From contig NZ_FNHV01000019.1 of NCBI RefSeq assembly GCF_900103585.1, positions 1 to 64,000 of the forward strand: a stretch of DNA of 64,000 nt. Direction: 5' to 3'. Origin of the DNA: Streptomyces sp. cf386. GTDB lineage: Bacteria > Actinomycetota > Actinomycetes > Streptomycetales > Streptomycetaceae. The translations under genes and the position numbers were made by a program. Below, piece after piece: positions 18,448 to 27,585 of this stretch (its first letter is position 1; every line of letters starts with the position of its first letter). The notes under the pieces were generated by a model. The model did not search any database. It had not been told where the DNA came from and was given only the letters and a program-made list of their open reading frames with translations.

Positions 18448-19422
18448 AGTACCAGCAGCGCCTCCAGGTCGCCGTACGCGAACGCCTGCGCAAACTCATG
18501 ACCGCGCCCTACTCCAGTGCTGGCCACGAAGTCCACCTCGCCGTCACCTGGATCAACAACCAACCCGCCCTCAAAGGCCTCCTCGAAGAGGCGTCCCAGG
18601 CAGAACCAGGCGTCGACCGGGAGCGGTTCCGCACCGGACTGACCCGCAGCGGCCGGTTCGTCTGGCCCGGCCGAACCGAACAAGGGCGAACCACACTCAT
18701 CTGGGAACTGATGCAGAGCATCGCTTCAAAAGAGGTGAGTAACCCCGATGTCGGCTTGCAGACCGCGATCGGCTACAGCATGGAAAGACGCCACCAGGAC
18801 AGCTGGCGGGAATTCGCCGAAGACATCCTGCAGCCCCTGTTCGACTTCCTCAGCGAACGCGTCGGTTCAGAAAGCAGCATCCCTGCACACCCTCGAGCGA
18901 TACCGGACCCGCATCGAGTGGTTCGACCGCGAAGAGCTCTACACACGCTTCAAAGCGAATCTCGCCACCGGCGAAGAGGTCTACAACCTCGACCTGCAGC
19001 GCTTCCTCTTCCTTGAGGGCGACCACGTCACCCACGCCAAGCCCCGCTCAGCCTCCGGCGAAGCAGACCTCATCGGCGACCTCGACGGCCGCGACCCCCT
19101 CGTCTGCGACGGCAAGATCTTCGACGGGAGCAGCCGCGGCAAGGGCTACCTCGTCAAAGGGCTGCACCAGATCGTCAAGTACGCCCACGACTACGGGCAG
19201 CACACGGCCTACCTCGTCATCTACAACATCACCGACAAGCTCCTCGAACTGCCCACCGACGGCACCCCCGGCGCATGGCCCCCGTACACCGAAATCTCCG
19301 GCGTCCGCGTCTACTTCATCCACGTCCGCGTCCTGCCACCCACCACCACCGCCAGCAAAGCCGGCAAAGCCACCCGCGTCACCCTCACCCGAGACGACCT
19401 CACCAACCCCGACACCACCTGA
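18444..19422 (+). pseudogene. PD-(D/E)XK-like nuclease-related protein, one frameshift
   Basis: A GTG start reads VKYQQRLQVAVRERLRKLM, then the frame fails in a CCC run at 18881-18883. Removing one C gives SSILHTLERYRTRIEWFDREE and about 325 residues. The C-terminal half contains GEADLIGDLDG, LVCDGKIFDG and LHQIVKYAHDYGQHTAYLVIYN, the D...D-G-K and helix order of PD-(D/E)XK nucleases. The N-terminal ~100 residues are not recognised. Either a cargo defence gene or a transposition accessory of the Tn7-like element. The single-base indel could be real or a sequencing error. Confidence 0.65.
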
Positions 19423-19558
19423 CCCACACCCACCAAGTAGCAGCCCACTGGAACTGCACCACGATCAACCAACCTGCACAGACGCCATGTACGCAGGTCA
19501 GCCACCACGGCCCCACCCAGAACCACACCCCGAGCACCCCGGGCGCCGCGAACAACAC

Positions 19559-20083
19559 TCAGAAGAACTGAGAAACCCCAGCTCGAAGCCACAACAGCAA
19601 CTCAGAAAGACCCGGCGACGACACGAGCCGGCTCTCCAGGATGTGCTCGCATGTTCGGCCTCCTGCCGCGAACTCGGCGCCGGTGCGTGCTGTCATCGCC
19701 CGGAAGAACGCCCGGCCATCCGGGGACTGGCTGCTGGTAGTCCAGTGATAGCCGGGACCGTCCAGGAGGGCCCTGTCGACGAGGCGTGTGCCAAGACCTC
19801 GCCGCTGCACTTCCGGAGAGAGCGAGATTTTCGAGATGACGCCCCGCTCGCACTCGTGACAGACCTTCCACACGAGCCGCGCATCGGATATCCCGTCACG
19901 GCCATAGACGCGAATGTCCTGGAAACCTGCAGGCCGCGTCGCGGCGTGCAGCAGGAAGAACCACTCGGTCCACGGACGGAGAAGAAGCATCCACCGCCAG
20001 CGAAACTCATCCAGCCCGTCAGGTGTCCTCACCGGAACTCCTTCTCCAGTCCACTGCCCGCGTCCGAGTCTCGCGGGCATCAC
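19559..20083 (-). CDS. GNAT family N-acetyltransferase
   Basis: 174 residues. Motif A of the GNAT fold is clear: ISLSPEVQRRGLGTRLV, the acetyl-CoA pyrophosphate-binding R/Q-x-x-G-x-G/A loop. It is followed by HWTTSSQSPDGRAFFRAM, a block common in Streptomyces members of unknown substrate. There is no operon partner; it lies between the transposon region and the sugar dehydrogenase. Substrate cannot be predicted. Confidence 0.75.
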   Translation of the reverse strand: MMPARLGRGQWTGEGVPVRTPDGLDEFRWRWMLLLRPWTEWFFLLHAATRPAGFQDIRVYGRDGISDARLVWKVCHECERGVISKISLSPEVQRRGLGTRLVDRALLDGPGYHWTTSSQSPDGRAFFRAMTARTGAEFAAGGRTCEHILESRLVSSPGLSELLLWLRAGVSQFF

Positions 20084-20564
20084 CGCGGTTATCCTTCAAA
20101 CGATAGGAACAGCCACCCCCACGACAGCCGACCTACCTTCACACTGGCCGGAAAACAGCAGCCGCTTGGTCACCCCATGACAGCCGACCGGATCGCATCC
20201 ACCTCCCGTGACCAGGCGCCCAACACTCCCACACCGCTGACACCCACCCAACGCCACCAGCACGCCCACTCACACCCGTTCTCGCCCAAGCCGCATCCGG
20301 TGACGCGTGCACTCGCCCGAGCGGCCCGAGGCTCCCGTCGCCGAGGCGCACTCGGCGGTTCGTCAGGCCAGCGCGGCCGATGGCAAAACGGGGCTGGATG
20401 GCTGGAGTTGTGGTCTACACCAAGCACCTCAGTCCCACTATCCTCATCCGTAGCCAGTAGCACACCATCCCCCACCCAGGTTGCGTGCTGGCGCGGGCGA
20501 CACCCCCTGAACCTGCCCAAGCAGCCGGGTGACCTCCCCCTTCACCGCCTCCAGGAGGATCACG
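20084..20564. other. Intergenic region upstream of the sugar dehydrogenase gene
   Basis: 481 bases. Its local composition is less GC-rich in places, for example ttatccttcaaacgatagg near 20089, which could serve the GNAT gene. An open frame from 20177 (MTADRIASTSRDQ) has no family character and I do not call it. Nothing else is supported. Confidence 0.35.
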
Positions 20565-21701
20565 GTGAGAGTTCGCACCAGAAGCTCGGCGATCATCGGC
20601 ACCCTCTGCCTGATCGCTTCCCTCGCCTTAACGACTGCGTCCGCCGACGAGATCGCCGCCCCACGTCAGGCAGCGAAAGTCGCGCTCAAGGAAGTGGCCA
20701 CGGCCCAGAATCCGACCGCAGGCACCGCCGGTCCCGGTGGCACGGTCTGGATAGCCGAACGCGCGGGCACCGTAAGGGTCTTGGACGACCAAGGGCTCGG
20801 CGAGCCCGTCCTCGACATATCCGGCGAGACCACCACCGACGGCGAGCGCGGCCTGCTGGGCGTCGCGTTCGACAAGGGGTTCGCGCACTTCTACATCTCC
20901 TTCACGAACCGCGAAGGCACCAGCACCCTGGACGAGTTCGCCGTGCGGGACGGCAAGATCCAGCCGGACACCCGGCGCACCGTCCTCACCCAGACACAGC
21001 CGTATGCGAACCACAACGGCGGCGACATCACGTTCGGCCCCGACGGCTACCTCTACATCGCGTTCGGCGACGGAGGCGCGGGCGGCGACCCGCACGGCAA
21101 CGGGCAGAACCTCGGCACCCTGCTCGGCAAGCTCCTGCGGATCGACCCGAACGGCGCCGAGCCGTACGCGATCCCGCCGGACAACCCGTTCGTGAACGAC
21201 CCGAACGCGAAGGACGAGATCTGGGCGTACGGGCTGCGCAACCCGTGGCGGTTCTCCTTCGACGCGGGCACGGGCGACCTGCTGATCGGTGACGTCGGAC
21301 AGAGCGCCTGGGAGGAGATCGACTGGGCCCCGGCGAGCAGCAAGGGCGGCGAGAACTACGGCTGGTCCCAGATGGAGGGCAACCATCCCTTCCGGGGCGG
21401 CACGGAGCCCGCGAACCACGTGCCGCCGATCCACGAGTACGACCGTAACGGGCTGGGCTGCTCGGTGACCGGCGGATACGTCTACCGGGGCACGGCGATC
21501 CCGGACCTCAAGGGCCAGTACGTGTTCAGCGACTACTGCGACGGCACCCTGCGCACTCTGCGGATAGAGAACGGCAAGGTGACCGGCGTCGGCGACCTCG
21601 CGGCCAACGGCGGCTCGGTCGTCTCGTTCGTGCAGGGCGGCAATGGCGAGCTGTACGTGCTCGACCTGGGGGGCAGCGTCTCCCGCATCGACCCTGCGTA
21701 A
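20565..21701 (+). CDS. Secreted PQQ-dependent sugar dehydrogenase (GSDH/sorbosone family)
   Basis: 378 residues from the GTG at 20565, with AGGAGG six bases upstream. The N-terminus VRVRTRSSAIIGTLCLIASLALTTASA is a signal peptide. The mature part is a six-bladed beta-propeller of the glucose/sorbosone dehydrogenase family: RGLLGVAFD, NHNGGDITFGPDGYLYIAFGDGG (conserved catalytic His region), AYGLRNPWRFSFD, GENYGWSQMEG, and VTGGYVYRG with FSDYCDG. Members oxidise aldose sugars with PQQ outside the cell; no PQQ biosynthesis gene is in the window, so the cofactor and substrate remain assumed. It is monocistronic. Confidence 0.88.
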   Translation: MRVRTRSSAIIGTLCLIASLALTTASADEIAAPRQAAKVALKEVATAQNPTAGTAGPGGTVWIAERAGTVRVLDDQGLGEPVLDISGETTTDGERGLLGVAFDKGFAHFYISFTNREGTSTLDEFAVRDGKIQPDTRRTVLTQTQPYANHNGGDITFGPDGYLYIAFGDGGAGGDPHGNGQNLGTLLGKLLRIDPNGAEPYAIPPDNPFVNDPNAKDEIWAYGLRNPWRFSFDAGTGDLLIGDVGQSAWEEIDWAPASSKGGENYGWSQMEGNHPFRGGTEPANHVPPIHEYDRNGLGCSVTGGYVYRGTAIPDLKGQYVFSDYCDGTLRTLRIENGKVTGVGDLAANGGSVVSFVQGGNGELYVLDLGGSVSRIDPA

Positions 21702-22295
21702 CGACCACGGGAAGAAGCCGCCGAGCAGCGAGTGTCACCCGGGTCGGCTGGATCACCTCCAGGTTCTCCGGCCCCCGCCTGAGGCGGCCACATATCCCAG
21801 GCGTGCACGGGCCGTGCACGGGCCGTGCACGGCCTGCCGGCCGGTCCCCCCATGCCGTCTGCGTCCGGCCGCGCCGCCACCCGTTCCAGCCGTGCGGACA
21901 CATGTCTGCCCCGGCCCGACAGTCTTGATGTCCTTCGGTGCGGGACCTGTACTTCGGCCGCCTTGCCGGACGACGCCGAGTCAGTGTCGTGTGCTCGGGG
22001 CCCTGTTAGGGTCGGGGCCCGCCGGGCTCGGCCCGCAACCAGCGGCAGGGGCCAGGCCAGCCCCTTCACAGAGGCACGGCTGCACGGTGGCCGTACGCTC
22101 GTCGTCCCGCCTCGTCGCGCGGCTCCGCATGCCTGGCCTCCACCGACGGCATCCTCCACGTGATTGCGCCCCACTGTTTCGATCCTGGCGAGGATCCGTC
22201 CTGGGACAGAAGCAGACCTCGTGGCCCTGCTCCGGCGTGCTGAGGCCGGCCGGACCACCCGTACGGAGTCGCTGTCCCCTTTCCGGCGGGGGACG
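21702..22295. other. 594-base gap before the FAD monooxygenase gene
   Basis: Holds a short tandem repeat (21802-21834) and several GC-rich inverted repeats, for example ggggccctgttagggtcggggccc near 22000, which could end the upstream transcript. Open frames on both strands here lack codon or family character. No RNA gene recognised. Confidence 0.4.
21802..21834. repeat. Three tandem 11-bp repeats
   Basis: The unit cgtgcacgggc occurs twice exactly and a third time as cgtgcacggcc. Each unit contains the palindrome gtgcac. It lies between genes, ~100 bases past the sugar dehydrogenase stop. It may be slippage-generated or a binding-site array. Confidence 0.8.
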
Positions 22296-24023
22296 ATGGA
22301 AGCAGCTCAGCAGGGGGGCTCCTGGCGGGAGACGCCGGTGGTGGACACGGATGTACTGATCGTGGGTGCGGGACCGGTCGGGTTGACCGCGGCCGCCGAG
22401 CTGCGGCGCCAGGGCGCCGACTGCCGCGTCATCGACAGGCTCCCGGCCCGGTTGCCGTACGCCAAGGCCGTGGGTGTCCAACCGCGGACGCTGGAGATCT
22501 GGGACCGGATGGGCATGGTGCGCGCCGCCCTGGAGGTCGCCGTGCCGATGCGGGGGCAGGTGGTGTACGCCGACGGGGCCGAGCAGGCGCGCTTCGAGCT
22601 GCGACTCCCGCCCGAGGTCCCGTACGTCTTCGCGGCCCTGCCCCAGTACGAGACGGAGCGGATCATCGAGGAGCATCTCGCCCGCTTCGGCACCGGCATC
22701 GAGCGGGGCACCGAGCTGGTGGGCTTCACGCAGCACGAGCACGGGGTCGTCAGCCGGATCGCCACGGCGAGCGGTGCCCAGCAGGAGCTGCACTCACGCT
22801 TCCTGGTCGGCTGCGACGGGGCGCACAGCACCGTCCGCAAGGGGCTCGGGCTCGCCTTCGAGGGCGGTGCGTTCGCGCAGGAGTACATGCTCGCCGACGT
22901 GGAGGTGGACTGGAGCCTCCCCCAGGGATACGGAGTACGTGCCCTGCACCACGCCCGGAACGGCCGCGTCGACGACATCCTGGTGTGCATCCCGCTGCCC
23001 GGTCACCGCCGGTACCGCATGTCGATGCTGGTGCCCCTCGAGCTCTCGACGAGCGGCGAGGGGGCCTCGCAGGACTCGGTGGCCCACGGGCTGGAGGGTG
23101 GGCGCGCACCGCGGATCGAGCACATCCAGGCGGTCCTCGACCGGCTCTCCCCCCAGCCCACCACCGCGTCCGCCATGCGCTGGTCGTCGGTCTTCCGCAT
23201 CAGCCATCGCCTCGTCGACCGGTACTCCGCCGGCAGGGTCTTCGTCGCCGGGGACGCCGCGCACATCCACCCCCCGACCGGAGCCCAGGGCATGAACACC
23301 GGCATACAGGACGCCTACAACCTCGCCTGGAAGCTGGCGCTCACGCTGGAGGGCGGCGCCCATCCCCGGCTGCTCGACAGCTATGACGCCGAGCGTCGCC
23401 CCGTCGGCGAGGAGGTGGTGCGACGCACCGTCAGGCATGCCACCGAGGGCATCCGGGCCGCTCCAAAAGACATGACGACCGTCATGCTGCGTGAGGCCCA
23501 GTTGCTCGTCGCCTACCGGAACAGCCCCCTGGTGGCAGCCGACGGCGCGAAACCCGGCAACAGCAACGCCGGATCACCCGGCCCGCACCCCGGAGAGCGC
23601 GCCCCCGACTGCCACGGCCTCACCGCCGGCGTGGCCGCAACACCCCTGCGCCTGTACGACCTGCTGCGCGACCGCGGACACGTCCTGGTCCTCTACGCCG
23701 ACTCGGCCGACGCGCTCACCGGGTCCCGCGAGACCGCCGCCACCGCCCACCGCCTGACAGGCGACCACGTGACCGCGTTCGTCATCACCCCGCACCAGGA
23801 CACAGCCGAACCCATACAGGGACAGACCGACGCGGACGGCCGGCATCTGCCCGTCTTCCAAGACGGTGCGGCACAGTTCGAGCGGCTGTACGGCATCGAG
23901 GGCCCGACAGCCTTCCTCATCCGCCCGGACGGATATCTCAGCGCCCGGCTGTCACCGCTGAGCGCACCCGCGACCACGTCCGCGCTCTTCGACGCTCTCG
24001 GACGCGTATTCCACTTGCCGTAG
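22296..24023 (+). CDS. FAD-dependent aromatic monooxygenase (PHBH/MhpA type)
   Basis: 575 residues from the ATG at 22296, preceded by GGCGGGGG. Class A flavoprotein hydroxylase motifs are in order: dinucleotide loop VLIVGAGPVGLTAAAELRR, DG motif LVGCDGAHSTVRKGLGL, and GD motif VFVAGDAAHIHPPTGAQGMNTGIQDAYNLAWKL. A thioredoxin-like C-terminal domain follows (RLYDLLRDRGHVLVLYAD; FLIRPDGYLSAR), as in phenol and polyketide hydroxylases. These enzymes use NAD(P)H and O2 to hydroxylate aromatic rings. No ring-cleavage or polyketide genes are adjacent, so the substrate is unknown. Confidence 0.9.
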   Translation: MEAAQQGGSWRETPVVDTDVLIVGAGPVGLTAAAELRRQGADCRVIDRLPARLPYAKAVGVQPRTLEIWDRMGMVRAALEVAVPMRGQVVYADGAEQARFELRLPPEVPYVFAALPQYETERIIEEHLARFGTGIERGTELVGFTQHEHGVVSRIATASGAQQELHSRFLVGCDGAHSTVRKGLGLAFEGGAFAQEYMLADVEVDWSLPQGYGVRALHHARNGRVDDILVCIPLPGHRRYRMSMLVPLELSTSGEGASQDSVAHGLEGGRAPRIEHIQAVLDRLSPQPTTASAMRWSSVFRISHRLVDRYSAGRVFVAGDAAHIHPPTGAQGMNTGIQDAYNLAWKLALTLEGGAHPRLLDSYDAERRPVGEEVVRRTVRHATEGIRAAPKDMTTVMLREAQLLVAYRNSPLVAADGAKPGNSNAGSPGPHPGERAPDCHGLTAGVAATPLRLYDLLRDRGHVLVLYADSADALTGSRETAATAHRLTGDHVTAFVITPHQDTAEPIQGQTDADGRHLPVFQDGAAQFERLYGIEGPTAFLIRPDGYLSARLSPLSAPATTSALFDALGRVFHLP

Positions 24024-24346
24024 GCCACCCAGAAGCCTGCACCCGGCACCCGGCGAGACACGCTCGCTCCGCCGGCGCCACAGGCCGTAAGCCGTGCGGG
24101 AGCAGCTCAGCCCCCACCCCGATCCGCACCCCGTTGCGGCATCCCGCCAAGCCGACACTGACCTGCGCCCATGCCGAAGCGGCACGGCGTGGCAGCGTGC
24201 CCGGTAGGCGATCCGTTCCCGGACCGCCCGCCCTTGGGCCAGCCGGCTGTGATGGGTCAGTTCCTCGCCGAGCCGCCGCAGGGAGGCGAGGTTGCCCCGC
24301 CCTTGGTGATGGCGTGCCCGCTGCAGCAGGGACCGCGAGCCCACGG
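24024..24346. other. Convergent gap between monooxygenase and Eis-like genes
   Basis: 323 bases between two converging genes. Several weak GC-rich inverted repeats but no clear terminator. No supported coding or RNA feature. Confidence 0.35.
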
Positions 24347-25576
24347 TCAGAACCAGTGCAGGCAGTGCGGGGAGCGGTCGGCGCGGAAGAGGGAGTCAGC
24401 GAGGATGGCCGCGCCTGGGCGGTGGGCTCGGATGTGTCCGGCTCGTACCAGCGTGCTCGGGGCAGTGCCGCCGAGATAGACCGAGCCCAGGTCGCGCACG
24501 TCCAGGGACAGATCGGGTTCCCGGTCCGTGGGGACACAGACGGCCTCGCCGTCCCGGACGGTCAGCAGGTAGCGGCCGTGTTCGCCGAAGAACGGGTCGT
24601 CGATATCGAGGACGAGCTCGCCGTCCGTGAACCAGCCCCGCGCGGTCAGAGCACGCGGGACGTCCAGCAGCCGCACCCAGAGCCAGTCCATGAGACCGCT
24701 CACCTCGCCGGCGCGGAAGTCCGCGAACTGCCAGCGCAGCGGGTGCTCGGGCGGGACGTGCTTGAACACGACCTGAGAGACCAGGTCGTGTCCGAGTGCG
24801 AACCGGGCCAGGGAGGCGAAGACGGCGTCATCGGTGGCGATGGTCTCGTCGACCGTCAAAGTGCCGGAATCGACCCAGTAGCTGGCGTACCCGTCCGGGA
24901 CACCGCCGGCGTCCCGGTGGACAGCGACGTAGCGCGGCGCCGGCGAAATCGGGGGCTGCCCCGCGCGCAAAGCCCACCAGCGGCGCGGCCGGGACAGCGC
25001 GCCGGGCTGGGCGCGGCGGTACCGGTCGTAGACCTCTTCCAGAATCCCGCCGCACTCGGCCCGCCGCAGCACCTCGACCGAGCCGTTGTCCGAGCCGGTC
25101 GCCGGCGCGTCGCCCACACCGCCCGCCCGGGGAACGGCGAGGGCGGCCCTGTGCCGCGGCACCTTCAGCTGCGCCGTGTACGTCGCCGGTCCGTAGCCGA
25201 ACCTGCCGTAGATCGGGGCCTCAGAGGCCAGCAGCACGGAAAGGAACTCCCCGCGGGCCCGCAAGTCGGCGAGCTGATGCCGCATCATCGCGCTGAGCAC
25301 GCCCCGGCGCCGGTGCGAGGGCAGGACACCGACAGCGGTCACCCCGGGGGCCGGGACAAGGGTCTCACCAGGCAGGGTGAGCTCGAAGGAGTGCGTGGCA
25401 GCGGTGCCGACAGGCCGCCCCTCCGGCGTCAGGGCGAGCAGGCAGCAGTCCATTTCCAGCGCCGACCACCAAAGCCCTCCGCCCTCGACCGCAGGTTCCG
25501 GGAACAGCCCGAACGCGGCATGGACCGTGTCGACGAAAACGTCGAGATCCTCGCCGGTCGTGGAACGGATCTCCAT
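24347..25576 (-). CDS. Eis-like GNAT acetyltransferase
   Basis: 409 residues from MEIRSTTGEDL; the longer upstream frame has no family character. The N-terminal GNAT domain carries APGVTAVGVLPSHRRRGVLSAMMRHQL (acetyl-CoA loop R-R-R-G-V-L) and EAPIYGRFGYG, the signature of the Eis (enhanced intracellular survival) family. A second pseudo-GNAT domain and an SCP2-like C-terminal domain follow, ending in HCLHWF as in Eis, where the C-terminal carboxylate takes part in catalysis. Family members acetylate amines, including aminoglycosides in mycobacteria; the substrate in Streptomyces is not predictable. Confidence 0.87.
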   Translation of the reverse strand: MEIRSTTGEDLDVFVDTVHAAFGLFPEPAVEGGGLWWSALEMDCCLLALTPEGRPVGTAATHSFELTLPGETLVPAPGVTAVGVLPSHRRRGVLSAMMRHQLADLRARGEFLSVLLASEAPIYGRFGYGPATYTAQLKVPRHRAALAVPRAGGVGDAPATGSDNGSVEVLRRAECGGILEEVYDRYRRAQPGALSRPRRWWALRAGQPPISPAPRYVAVHRDAGGVPDGYASYWVDSGTLTVDETIATDDAVFASLARFALGHDLVSQVVFKHVPPEHPLRWQFADFRAGEVSGLMDWLWVRLLDVPRALTARGWFTDGELVLDIDDPFFGEHGRYLLTVRDGEAVCVPTDREPDLSLDVRDLGSVYLGGTAPSTLVRAGHIRAHRPGAAILADSLFRADRSPHCLHWF

Positions 25577-26073
25577 CGCTGCCGATGCCTCCTCGCGATA
25601 CCGGCACCACGACACGTGGTGCCCGGCCACAGTGCAGCGTTGCCCCGTAGCGAGGGCAAGCGAATTACCGCCGGACCCGCAGCCGGACACAGCACAGCAG
25701 GCCCTGACGGACAGTGGACATCCGCCCCAGCCCATGCCCTTCTCACTGCAGACGCAGGCACGTTCACGTCGCCGAGCGGCCAGGACGACGTCCCGCAAGA
25801 CGCTCTTGCCGCACCAAGCTCACAACCACGGCCTTCGCACTGTTCCTCTGCCTCTGTGACAGAGCACAGGATCGAGCCCAAGCCGCGACCGTGACCCCGG
25901 CGAACTTCGCGTACTGCACGGCGAGCACAGCTACGAAACCAACGGACAAAGCGGCCCGGCGCGCCGGAACCCGTCCCTCCCGGCCAACCGCCACGCGAAA
26001 GCCCGTACCGGCCTTCGGGCGAATTCCATGCCCGCCCCGCGGTCCGGACCCCGCCCGGTGGTACGGGCATGAG
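25577..26073. other. Divergent promoter region, Eis-like / AI-2E transporter genes
   Basis: 497 bases between two divergent genes, so it should hold both promoters. A somewhat A-rich patch near 25920-25945 (acagctacgaaaccaacgg) stands out. No operator palindrome is clear by eye and no additional gene is supported. Confidence 0.4.
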
Positions 26074-27210
26074 ATGCCCACGCCCTCCGACCAGCCCGCC
26101 ACGCCGCCCCGGGCCCCCGGCGGCACCCACACCCACGTACCCGCCCCGCTGCGCACAGCGGCCGCGTACGCGTGGCGGATCATCGCCGTCGGCATCGTCG
26201 TACGCGCCGGCTTCTCCGTACTCGGGCACTTCCACCGGATCGCCGTCGCCGTCTTCCTCGGCCTGGTCGTCACCGCCGTCCTGCGCCCCGCGGCCGGGCT
26301 CCTCGCCCGGTTCATGCCCCGCCCGCTCGCCGTCGCCGCCGCGCTCACCGGCGGCATCGTCCTCGTCCTCGGGACACTCGCCCTGGTCGGCGAGATCGTG
26401 GCAGGCCAGCGGGCCGGCCTGGAGAAGGAATTCGTGGCAGGAATCGACCGCATCGAGCGTCGTCTGGAGAACCCCCCCTTCCGGCTCTCACCGGACACCT
26501 TCGCCGACCTGCAGTCCCGCATCGGCAAGCTCCTCTCCAGCCACCGCGCCACCCTCGCCAGCGAAGCCCTCAGCGGCGCGACCCGACTGCTCGAAGTGCT
26601 GACCGTGCTCGCCCTGGCCCTGTTCTGCGCCGTCTTCTTCACCCACTCCGGCGACCGACAATGGCACTGGCTGTGCGACCAACTCCCCCCGGCAACACGG
26701 CAGCGCACCACCCTGGCCGGGCAGGCCGCCTGGCAGACCTTCACCGGCTACACCCACGGCATCCTCCTGGTCGCAGCCACCAACGCGGTCCTCGTGGGCA
26801 TCGCCCTGGCCGCCCTCGGGGTGCCGCTCGCCGTGCCGCTCGCACTGCTCGAATTCCTCGCCGCCTTCATCCCCCTGATCGGCTCACCCATCGCCCTGGC
26901 CATCGCGGCCGTCGTGGCACTCGCATCGAAAGGACCCCTGACCGCTCTGCTGGTCGTCGCCCTCATCGTGATCATCGGACAGATCGAGGGCCACCTGCTG
27001 CACCCGATCGTGATGAGCTGGGCCGTCCAACTGCACCCTGTGGTCGTCGCACTCGCCGTCGTCGGCGGAGCCGTCGCCGCCGGGGTCATCGGCGCGGTAG
27101 TGGCCGTACCCCTCACAGCCGTCGCCTGGTCCATCTATCAAGCGCTACGAAACCCCTCCCACCACCCTGCACAAGGCACAACCGGCACAGCCGGCACCCC
27201 CAGCCCCTGA
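26074..27210 (+). CDS. AI-2E family transporter (membrane permease)
   Basis: 378 residues, about eight membrane segments. The family pattern is clear: a pair of N-terminal helices (AYAWRIIAVGIVVRAGFSVLG, VAVFLGLVVTAVLRPAAGLL), a long soluble loop (residues ~115-185), then LALFCAVFFTHSG, the FTGYTHGILLVAATNAVLVGIAL block, FIPLIGSPIALAIA and QIEGHLLHPIVMSWAVQLHPVVVAL. Such proteins (YdiK, TqsA, PerM) export small molecules or ions; autoinducer-2 export is proven for few, so the name does not fix the substrate. Confidence 0.88.
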   Translation: MPTPSDQPATPPRAPGGTHTHVPAPLRTAAAYAWRIIAVGIVVRAGFSVLGHFHRIAVAVFLGLVVTAVLRPAAGLLARFMPRPLAVAAALTGGIVLVLGTLALVGEIVAGQRAGLEKEFVAGIDRIERRLENPPFRLSPDTFADLQSRIGKLLSSHRATLASEALSGATRLLEVLTVLALALFCAVFFTHSGDRQWHWLCDQLPPATRQRTTLAGQAAWQTFTGYTHGILLVAATNAVLVGIALAALGVPLAVPLALLEFLAAFIPLIGSPIALAIAAVVALASKGPLTALLVVALIVIIGQIEGHLLHPIVMSWAVQLHPVVVALAVVGGAVAAGVIGAVVAVPLTAVAWSIYQALRNPSHHPAQGTTGTAGTPSP

Positions 27211-27585
27211 ACGACTTACAGCCGACACACTCCACCTCCACGCTCAGACCGATCCCGATCAGACCGATCTCGATGACACCAGCAGCCACGCCGCGCGACT
27301 CCCCCAAACACCGCAAGGCGCTCACCGGCAAGAGTGGCGTGGGCAGGCCATGGCGCCCGCGACCGGAGGAGGGCGTCGCACCGTATGGCGGACAAGGGCG
27401 GGTGGATCGGGCCGCGAGAGACTGGCCTTCGTCTCGATTCCAAGGGGTCGTCAGGTGGCCTCTGGAGTGGGCGCGTTACGCCCTTGGAGGGAAATCGCCC
27501 CGGGATGCGGCGCGCCTCACCCCAGAAAAGACTGTGGGCATGTTGCCCCTCCGGCTATCGCCCATACGCCCGATCGAGGTTCCCG
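27211..27585. other. Gap upstream of the serine hydrolase gene
   Basis: 375 bases. Three cgatc-rich imperfect repeats lie near 27250-27270 (gatcccgatcagaccgatctcgatg). Frames open into the next gene but lack protein character. Probably the serine hydrolase promoter; no RNA or gene supported. Confidence 0.35.

Noticed and set aside
19013..20500. Plus-strand frame through the GNAT region
   Set aside because: Low-complexity Pro/Ser/Thr shadow of the nuclease-like gene and of the opposite-strand GNAT gene.
21702..22295. Possible RNA gene in the GC-rich gap
   Set aside because: Hairpins are short and generic for this base composition; no known RNA family pattern was recognised.
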